Below, one piece after another: positions 56,976 through 64,000 of a DNA stretch of 64,000 nt. Both the position numbers and the translations under genes were made by a program. The DNA is from [Phialemoniopsis] sp. UDSM-2020 (lineage: Eukaryota; Ascomycota; Sordariomycetes; Thyridiales; Thyridiaceae): positions 2,914,001 through 2,978,000 of the forward strand of contig JAEILZ010000003.1 of NCBI GenBank assembly GCA_018873225.1. Direction: 5' to 3'. Each line of letters starts with the position of its first letter. The stretch's first letter is position 1. The notes beneath the pieces are model-generated. The model searched no databases and had not been told where the DNA came from. It saw nothing but the letters and a program-made list of their open reading frames with translations.

Positions 56976-58130
56976 ATGGCGTCAACACAACATGTCCTCC
57001 TCTCCCCCGCCGAGCTCGCGTACCTGCACTCGTCGTTGTCGCTCACCCCTCCGACCCGCCCCGATGGCCGCTCGCCGACCCAATTCCGCCCGCTCACCGC
57101 CGAGACGGGCATCCTGCCGGGCACCAACGGCAGCGCCAGGGTGTGCTTCGCCGACGGCACCGAGGCGATCGTCGGCATCAAGGCCGAGGTGCAGCGCACG
57201 GGCACCAGGTACGGCCCGGGCAACGTGCTCTTGCAGCAGGCGGACGACGGCGACGATGCGGACGGCGCAGCGGGCGGCAGCGGCGACGACCAGAAGAGCG
57301 GCGAGAACGACTGGGTCGAGCTGGCGGTCGAGATCCCCGGCTACCGCGACGACGACGCCAACACGGTGTTCCTGGGCGCCATGCTGAGCGAGGCGCTGCT
57401 GGCCGACGGCGAGTTTGCAAAGAAGCTCTGGATCAACAGGCGGTTTCACTGGAAGCTGTACCTCGACGTAGGTCTCTCTCCTGGGAAGCAATGGAAGCAA
57501 TGGGGTCGCTAATTTATGGCACAGATCTTATTAATCTCACAACCTCTCTCATACCCCCTCCCACTACTGTCACTCACAACACATCTGGCGCTCCTCGCGA
57601 CGAGGTTACCCAGTCTCAAGTCAGAAGGCGACGAAGACCCGCTGTTTGACGACGACTGGGATGCTTCGAAGTACCTGTACCCACGCAACGACGGCCAAGC
57701 TACGTCACGGCCGCCAATCACTTTACTCGTCATGGCTGTGGGCAACAATATCATCTTTGACCCGGCTAAGGAGGAGCTTGCGGTCGCAGATGTGGCATTG
57801 GCAGTATCGGTCAGCGAGTCATCTCGAACTGATGGACCTAACGGCACCGGCCGCAGTCTAAGGTTATTGTCGGTCAGGACGATAGATCCCCCGTCGCGAC
57901 TCACGCCGCCTGGAGTGCCCAATACGACGGGCACATCTGCTGACGCAGCGGGAGCAGGAAAGCAGCCAGAGGCGAGAGTGGCAGAGGCAGTGTCAGCAGA
58001 GGGCGTCTGGAGAGCGCCGAGAGGAGGCGCCAAGGTAGCGGTGCTGGCCGAGATGACGCGCAAGGTCTTGAAAGAGGGCGGGGTCGCCTACGAGGTATTG
58101 GATGGTCTAGAGGGTGTTGAGTTGGGATAA
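56976..58130 (+). CDS. RRP42: Exosome complex RNase PH-type subunit RRP42
   Basis: Exons 56976-57467 and 57525-58130 (intron 57 nt) give 365 aa. It starts MASTQHVLLSPAELAYLHSS. The RNase PH fold is visible: RPDGRSPTQFRPLTAETGIL, then ARVCFADGTEAIVGIKAEV, LWINRRFHWKLYLDILLISQ and LLATRLPSLK, followed by PPITLLVMAVGNNIIFDPAKEE. These match RRP42 (EXOSC7), a structural, non-catalytic member of the six-subunit exosome ring. An Asp/Gly-rich insertion at about residues 85-110 and a Gly/Ala-rich loop near 300 enlarge it relative to human (about 290 aa). The 5' half is very GC-rich. Confidence 0.88.
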
Positions 58131-58237
58131 ATTACAGGCTTTCCCTTTCGCCGCTCGCCATAGCGCAACCATGGTATATCGGCATCGATTGATATGCTGT
58201 CACATGTATTTTACAGAGTAGTACATTGTCCCTTGCT

Positions 58238-59039
58238 TTAGAAGATACCCAAGAACTTCTTCCTCTTCCCATCCTCATGTCCTTCCGCCGAAGAGCCGTC
58301 ATGAACGACCACTGCGGGGCCCATGGACTCGGCATCCGTCTTGGCCGTCCACCCACCGAAGCCCTGCTGCTTGTCCAGCCCGTGAGCTTTGCGGTACTCG
58401 CTGCGCTTGACGACATCATCGACACGGCGCTTGCGCTTCTCGGCCACCTCGGCGGATCGCTGGGCCTCGCTCAGGCGGACGACCTCGACTGCGGTGCGGA
58501 TGGAGCGGAAGGGGTGAGAGGCAAGGTCGGACCCGCTGGGGAGCATGTCTGCGAAAGGCGATGTGCGCTTGAAGTTTTCGACAAAGGTGAAAGTTGCTAA
58601 TCCTGTCAGACAGCTCTAGAAATCACACAACTTTGTTAGCACTGGCGCTCTGATATCCCTGCACCGGACTGTCACTAACCATGGTGATGACGAGGTGGAG
58701 CGCCCGGCTGTGCCAGAACCAGTGCGCCGTGGTGCCCTCGGGCGCCATCATGCCCGGGTAGTCCCTCGTCTTCTGCGCCTGCACCTCGGTGGCCGAGAGC
58801 TCGCCGCCGTAGTGCCGGGGCGCGCCGCGCTTGGGCAGGCGCGCGCCGTGGGACGGCGGGTTGAACTTGGCGGGCTTCTCGAGGACGAGCGGCTTGGAGG
58901 AGCCCTTGCCCGTGGTGCCGGAGGCGTAGCGTACCGTTAGGCGCTCGACGGAGCCCGGGGCGCGGATGCGGCGCCACAGCATGCCGGACTGGGGGAGGAG
59001 GAACCGGGGGATGGAGGTTGCCGACGTCGCAGATGCCAT
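58238..59039 (-). CDS. Predicted mitochondrial single-pass membrane protein, function unknown
   Basis: Exons 59039-58680 and 58615-58238 (64-nt intron, GTTAGT donor, GCTAAC branch) give 245 aa. The first ~45 residues are Arg/Ser/Ala-rich without acids and contain RYAS, typical of a cleaved mitochondrial presequence. A conserved-looking block follows (HYGGELSATEVQAQ, DYPGMMAPEGTTAHWFWHS), then one hydrophobic helix across the exon junction (ALHLVITMSCLTGLATFTF), and a charged helical C-terminus rich in Arg/Lys/Glu. I recognise no named family. It shares an 894-bp promoter with cytochrome c. Its 3' end faces RRP42 with only ~108 bp between the stops. Confidence 0.8.
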
Positions 59040-59933
59040 TGTGCTGGCTGTGCTAAAAACGCTATTGCTGCGTGACCTCGGTGGTTGACGGTAACGGTGG
59101 TGTGGATGTCACGAGCTGCGAGCTGGGGACTTGGGGTGAAAAAAAGATGCTGATAATGATAGGCTAGGCGAGGTACGTACAGCAGCGCTAGCGCTGAATC
59201 CGGGTCGTCGCACGATGAACGGCTACGAGGGCCGCTAGCGGTGCTGAGTGTACCAATTTCGTGAATGATCCGGAACTCGGTGTCAAGGAGAGGTGCTGTT
59301 CTATTCAACGCCCTGCTCGATATATTCATACATATATCAATGGATGTCTGGCTGGTCAATTATGTCGGCATCGATACTGCAGTCTGGTGCAAACTGCGTA
59401 CGGAGCGGACCATCCGTTGGACCGGCGCGCGTGCCAGATCAAATCAACGATCAAGCGCGTGACAAGGAGAAGCACCCCGATCCGATCGAATCCCGCTTGG
59501 AAATGGGATGCAATTCTTGAGCAGTCGCCGAGGCCAACCGGGGGTGTCGCTGGCTGGTGTGAAGTTGGCGGCGGTCACCCCCTGCCACGCCTCGTGTCGC
59601 CCTGATTTCCGAGTTTCGCCGGCATCGAATGACTGCGCTTGAGTAATTGTCGCGCGCCCATTGGCCGGGAGCAAACTCGGCTGGTCCACATGCGCCACAT
59701 TTTATGTGGCTCGTGCTGGAGATGCTGAGCTCATTGATCTGACCCCAGGAATTAAAACCAGGCGCCCTGTTTTTTTCTGCGCTGGCTTCAAAAAACTTCT
59801 CCCTCCCTCTCAGCGGTTCAGGATATTCTACTATTCCCCTAATTCGACTCACTGTCTCTTCGTTGCCTTCGTGCTCGATTCCTCCTTGCGACTTCATCTC
59901 TAGACCTCTCGTCTTCCACACATCCTAGCAAAA
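59040..59933. promoter_or_regulatory. Divergent promoter: mitochondrial orphan / cytochrome c
   Basis: About 900 bp lies between the two ATGs. It contains an inverted CCAAT box (listed next) and a pyrimidine-rich leader just before the cytochrome c start. No other gene is seen. Confidence 0.5.
59660..59664. promoter_or_regulatory. CCAAT box (ATTGG) upstream of cytochrome c
   Basis: CCCATTGGCCGGG lies ~270 bp upstream of the cytochrome c ATG. The CCAAT-binding HAP complex controls respiratory genes in fungi, so this is a natural candidate; the 5-bp core alone is weak evidence. Confidence 0.35.
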
Positions 59934-60838
59934 ATGGGTTACTCCAAGGGTAGGTCCAGCTCGCTCCTTCGTCACTCATCCCGAGGCTTTGCCGAATCAT
60001 GCCACACCTTAGCTCTCAAGAGCCATTGAAGCTCGGAACGGCTGTCGCGTGCGATACAACACATTCGGGACGGCTCGCATAGGCTACTAGAAAGGGGGAT
60101 GCCGTCCAGACGGTCGTCGCTGCACTGTCATGCCCTCTTTTCTGTTGTGTTGCGGTCTTTGTTGGCCGTATGGCAGCGAGGAGGCATGACGGACGCAAGA
60201 CCGCGCGACTAGCCTCGCTAGTTCCCCGTCCCAACTCAAGAAAGGCCTGCGACACCTCCATGAGAGGGTTTCCCCTTGTTCAGTCCCTCATGCATGGCCT
60301 GTCGCTATCGTCGCTGCTCCCGTCGACCCGGTGGCCTCGGGAATCAAACATTGTATACGTGGTTGGACGGCTCAAGCAGAGTGCTAACATGACTACCATA
60401 GGCGATACCAAGAAGGGTGCCAACCTCTTCAAGACCCGCTGTGCTCAGTGCCACACTCTGGAGGCTGGCGGCGGCAACAAGATCGGCCCTGCTCTGCACG
60501 GCCTCTTCGGTCGCAAGACTGGCTCCGTTGACGGCTACGCCTACACCGATGCCAACAAGCAGAAGGGCATCACCTGGGACGAGAACACTCTGGTAAGTCT
60601 CTTGCAAGTCTTGTAACGCAGACACAAAGCACGTGTCGTTAACCTGCTGTACAGTTCGCGTACCTCGAGAACCCCAAGAAGTACATTCCCGGCACCAAGA
60701 TGGCCTTCGGTGGTCTGAAGAAGGACAAGGATCGCAATGACCTGGTCACGTACGTATCCTCGCTTGCCTGTTGCCTCACCCGACCATACCTGCTAACCTC
60801 GCTGTCTTTGTAGTTACCTCAAGGAGGCCACCAAATAA
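59934..60838 (+). CDS. CYC1: Cytochrome c
   Basis: Exons 59934-59949, 60402-60592, 60655-60749 and 60814-60838 give 108 aa. The first exon is 16 nt (MGYSK plus one base), followed by a 452-nt intron, then [18 protein letters not shown] with the heme-attachment Cxx[45 protein letters not shown] (axial Met ligand) and DLVTYLKEATK complete the protein. All key residues are present and length matches fungal cytochrome c. It carries electrons from complex III to complex IV in the intermembrane space. Confidence 0.97.
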
Positions 60839-61949
60839 GCGACGATTGTACCGATTGTAATCCTAGACATGATTTAATGCGCATTAGAGATGGGGCTTTT
60901 CGGGTGCGTTGTACTATTAGACTTAGACCTATTTACAACTATCTATTGAGGGATAGTGCTGGGCTTTGTCGTGCTCATGAACTATACCCACTCCGCTCTG
61001 TTTCTCCAGAAAGTATTTTCGCTTAATGAACAGTTGATGAATGTTCTGTAGGACAAGCATTCCAACGTTATCGTCGGATGATGCATAAATTGATTTCAGC
61101 CTCGGTTCGCGTAGCGCCTGCGCAATTGATGTCATGCTGACCTTGCATGACCTTTTTTATCCTTGGTGGCAGGCCGGCAACGGTTGGCAGGTTGATCAGC
61201 GCATGCGAAAGGGCCGATCAATGTCAATTCGTGCATGACGCTGACTCATCGTCTTCAAAAGCTCACTTCACGACTTGATAACCTGGAGCAGTGATAACTT
61301 CAAGTGCTGGACATCGCATTGCAATCAACAGAACGCGGATGGTCTCAAAAGTTACCTCAGCTCTGAGTGAGATTCAGGTATAACCCCAGAGTCTGATCGC
61401 AGGTGAGTGAGAGTGATACACAGACCAATCCAGGTGGGAAATGAAGTAAGAGCATACCAAGTAGATGTGCTCATCACTTCTTTCCGGGCCTCAAATACCA
61501 ATTCAGTAGGTAATCATAGAAATTCCTTCCTGAAAATCAAGTAGACTGATGTTGAAGCAAGCCTATGATTGCGTTAGTTGATACCTGCCCATGGATATAC
61601 TGAGTCGCCAAGCCGTCAACTAACGACGGCTAGGTCGACTAGGCCAATTACGTGTGCGCAAGCGCCACTGTGGTGGGGACCTTCCAGTACCAGGATATCA
61701 AATTTCAGAAACACCCATTCATGTCCATCCATGGATGTGAAAGAGAAGGAGAGACTCGTCGCAACATTAGTCAATCGACCACAAGCTTCCGAACTTTTAT
61801 CCAAGTCGCCCAGGAGAGTGGACTACTGCCTGCCTGCCTTTGGATATGGTGCAAATTTGCCCAAGCTTTGCTCAAATATAGATTCGAGCTTTCCAAGACT
61901 GCTCACACAAAAATCTTACTTCATCCACACATGCAATCCGTAAAACAGC
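60839..61949. other. Intergenic region CYC1/RIX7
   Basis: The tandem genes are separated by 1.1 kb that holds the CYC1 3' flank and the RIX7 promoter. Small overlapping frames near 61578-62005 have no domain. Confidence 0.5.
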
Positions 61950-64000
61950 ATGTCTCCTCGGCTTCGAATAGGAATCGACCGCGACATCTACCAGATTGTT
62001 CGTAAGCTTGAGGACGAGAAACCTGGCAAGACCCCGCGGTTGACCGTCACCTCCGTCTACGACAGCATCAAACGCTCAAATTCGAGTTTGGCGCGGCAGA
62101 AGAAGCGGCCACTGGAGGACGCCATCGAACGGGTCTTGGCTGTTCGAAAACAGGAGCTCAAGGAAGCGGAAGCTGATGACGACGATTCGGATGAGATCCT
62201 AGAGTCGGCAGCCGCCAAGGAAACTGAAAAGCCCAAGGACGCATTCATCCTCAACAGGCAACTCACCAAACACTGGAATTTCGGCTCTGCCACACCCACT
62301 ACCGCAGGAAGCTCTCCCGCTGGACAGCCCACCGTCGGTGACCAAAAAGACATCGAGCAACCGATCGAAATGGATGTCGATTCTGGCCCTGCCGAGAGGC
62401 AGCCTAATGGCGAGCCTCGCCCGAAGAGGAGGAGGGCAGATCGCCCTTCCAAACCTACTGTTGACCGCAGCCCTCCTACGGGATTCTCTATCGAGAATAT
62501 GGCCGGCATCCAAACAACCTTGGATGAACTAGAGAAGCCTATATTCATGCCTCTCTTATTTCCATATATATACAGCGACGTTCATTGCAAGGTTCTTCCC
62601 GCTGCACTGCTCCACGGCCCTTCTGGGTGCGGCAAAACGGCCCTTGCCAATGCAATAGCAGCATTTGTGGGAGTGCCATTCATCTCTGTCTCGGGCTCGA
62701 CATTAACCAGCGGCATTTCTGGCGAGTCCGAGAAGAAGATTCGAGACACTTTTGACGAGGCCATCGCTCTCGCACCTTGTATCCTCTTCATCGATGAGAT
62801 TGATTGCATCGCCGGCAAGACAGACAATGCTCAGAAGGCAATGGAGACGAGGATGGTGGCAGAGATCAATACAGGCATGGATCGGCTCGAAACGAGTACA
62901 CCCCCGGAAAAGATGGTTGTGGTACTTGCCGCCACCAGCAAACCTGACACTATGGATCTGAGTGTTCGACGCCGCTTCGCTACAGAGGTTGAGATGGGCA
63001 TGCCCAACGACAAGGCGAGGGAGGACATTCTGCGAGCCATGTGCCAAGACCTGATTGTGGCCGATGATGTCGACTTCAAAGCCCTAGCTCGTCTCACGCC
63101 CGGCTACGTTGGTGCCGATCTCAAGGCTGTCAAGGTCACCGCCGTACACAACATGGTGCACCGCCAAGCCTCTCTAGATCCTCGTCAGTCAGACGGGTCT
63201 CATGAGCCCTCGGCAAACTTGGACGACTCGCAGAGAAGATTGTGGCACTTCCGCGCCCAATCGTCGACAACCCGTTCAGAAAGTGCCGTGTCCAGTTATC
63301 AAGTCACATTTGCGGACTTCAAGAAGGCTATTGAATCGATCGAGCCAGCCGCCAAGAGGGAAGGGTTCAGCACCATCCCCGACACATCCTGGGCCCAGGT
63401 CGGCGCTATGCAGGGCGTCCGCCAGAAGCTGGAGGAGAGCATCATCGGGCCCATCACAGACCCGGAGCGCTATGCCAGGGTCGGTATTCGTCCCGGGGCC
63501 GGCATCCTCCTCTGGGGACCTCCCGGTTGCGGAAAGACGCTCGTGGCCAAGGCTGTCGCCAACGAGTCCAAAGCCAACTTCATCTCCATCAAGGGTCCCG
63601 AAGTCCTCAGCAAGTGGGTCGGTGAGTCCGAACGCGCTGTCCGTAAGCTATTTGCCCGCGCCCGCGCCTCGGCTCCCTGCGTCGTCTTCTTCGACGAGAT
63701 GGACGCACTGGTGCCCGTCCGCGCCGACGCCTCCGTCGACGCCAGCACGCGTGTCGTCAACGCCCTGCTCACCGAGCTCGACGGCGTCGACGGTCGTCGC
63801 GGTGTCTTTGTCATCGGTGCTACAAACAGGCCCGACATCATCGACCCGGCCATCCGCCGCCCGGGGCGCCTCGGCACGAGTGTCTACGTCGGTCTCCCCA
63901 GCCCCGACGAGCGCGTCGACATCCTGCGCACCATGTACCGCCACGAGATACCGGCGCAGTACCACGAGGATGAGGATAAGCTGATGGCCGACTTGACAAA
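61950..64000 (+). CDS. RIX7: Ribosome-biogenesis AAA ATPase RIX7/NVL (3' end outside window)
   Basis: The frame is open without introns from ATG 61950 to the window end, 683 codons. An N-terminal helical domain (RIGIDRDIYQIVRKLEDE, TVTSVYDSIKRSNSSLARQK) matches the NVL/Rix7 nucleolin-binding-type fold, followed by an acidic, basic-patched linker with PKRRRADRPSK (nuclear signal). D1 has Walker A GPSGCGKT (residue ~223) and Walker B ILFIDEID; D2 has Walker A GPPGCGKT (~523), Walker B VVFFDEMD and the second-region-of-homology motif GATNRPDIIDPAIRRPGR. Rix7 strips pre-60S assembly factors in the nucleolus. The C-terminal end of D2 is not visible. Confidence 0.93.
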   Translation, partial: MSPRLRIGIDRDIYQIVRKLEDEKPGKTPRLTVTSVYDSIKRSNSSLARQKKRPLEDAIERVLAVRKQELKEAEADDDDSDEILESAAAKETEKPKDAFILNRQLTKHWNFGSATPTTAGSSPAGQPTVGDQKDIEQPIEMDVDSGPAERQPNGEPRPKRRRADRPSKPTVDRSPPTGFSIENMAGIQTTLDELEKPIFMPLLFPYIYSDVHCKVLPAALLHGPSGCGKTALANAIAAFVGVPFISVSGSTLTSGISGESEKKIRDTFDEAIALAPCILFIDEIDCIAGKTDNAQKAMETRMVAEINTGMDRLETSTPPEKMVVVLAATSKPDTMDLSVRRRFATEVEMGMPNDKAREDILRAMCQDLIVADDVDFKALARLTPGYVGADLKAVKVTAVHNMVHRQASLDPRQSDGSHEPSANLDDSQRRLWHFRAQSSTTRSESAVSSYQVTFADFKKAIESIEPAAKREGFSTIPDTSWAQVGAMQGVRQKLEESIIGPITDPERYARVGIRPGAGILLWGPPGCGKTLVAKAVANESKANFISIKGPEVLSKWVGESERAVRKLFARARASAPCVVFFDEMDALVPVRADASVDASTRVVNALLTELDGVDGRRGVFVIGATNRPDIIDPAIRRPGRLGTSVYVGLPSPDERVDILRTMYRHEIPAQYHEDEDKLMADLT

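Noticed and set aside
42841..58130. Idea of a dedicated protein-modification gene cluster (PARP-E2, DDP1, ATE1)
   Set aside because: The genes are separated by unrelated housekeeping genes, face different directions and have independent promoters; proximity is probably accidental.

Overview
This is a stretch of chromosome from a filamentous ascomycete (Pezizomycotina, most likely a Sordariomycete). The evidence is short spliceosomal introns (mostly 50-120 nt, GTANGT-type donors, CTAAC-like branch sites, CAG/TAG acceptors), strongly GC3-biased ORFs, long pyrimidine-rich promoters, and a gene set of single-copy eukaryotic housekeeping genes plus Pezizomycotina-type architectures. I saw no prokaryotic operons, CRISPR, plasmid or viral genes. 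Exon joins were worked out by hand from splice signals and checked for frame continuity.

Layout. 0-12.4 kb is gene-dense: an AT-hook/C2H2 zinc-finger gene running off the left edge (-), a short-chain dehydrogenase with an altered active site (+), TMA46/ZC3H15 (-), the 58-aa oligosaccharyltransferase subunit OST4 (+), the mRNA export adaptor YRA1/ALY with a long intron (+), the Hsp90 co-chaperone p23/SBA1 (-) and ESCRT-III VPS24 (+). 12.4-27.9 kb is a gene desert holding one small, Ser-rich, basic-tailed protein gene at 20.2 kb with its own TATA box.

27.9-44 kb is dense again: a 1673-aa WD40/alpha-solenoid protein (+), the GPI-GlcNAc transferase subunit GPI15/PIG-H (+), the tRNA pseudouridine synthase PUS3/DEG1 with a possible mitochondrial presequence (-), a divergent Rho-like GTPase (+), Pol III subunit RPC9 with a GC-AG intron (-) and PRPP synthetase PRS1 with a large insertion (+). 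42.8-46.7 kb holds the most striking gene, a five-exon, 1174-aa protein joining an RWD-like N-terminus, a Cys cluster, a PARP-type ADP-ribosyltransferase domain and a UBE2Q-like ubiquitin-conjugating domain.

48-64 kb carries a COG7-like tethering subunit (+), the Nudix diphosphoinositol phosphohydrolase DDP1/Aps1 (-), arginyl-tRNA-protein transferase ATE1 (+), exosome subunit RRP42 (+), an orphan mitochondrial membrane protein (-) divergent from cytochrome c (+), and the AAA ATPase RIX7 running off the right edge (+).

The genes do not form a metabolic cluster. They touch RNA processing and export (YRA1, RRP42, PUS3, RPC9, RIX7), secretory and membrane biology (OST4, GPI15, VPS24, COG7) and protein modification or turnover (ATE1, PARP-E2, p23). 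Most pairs are divergent and share intergenic promoters.
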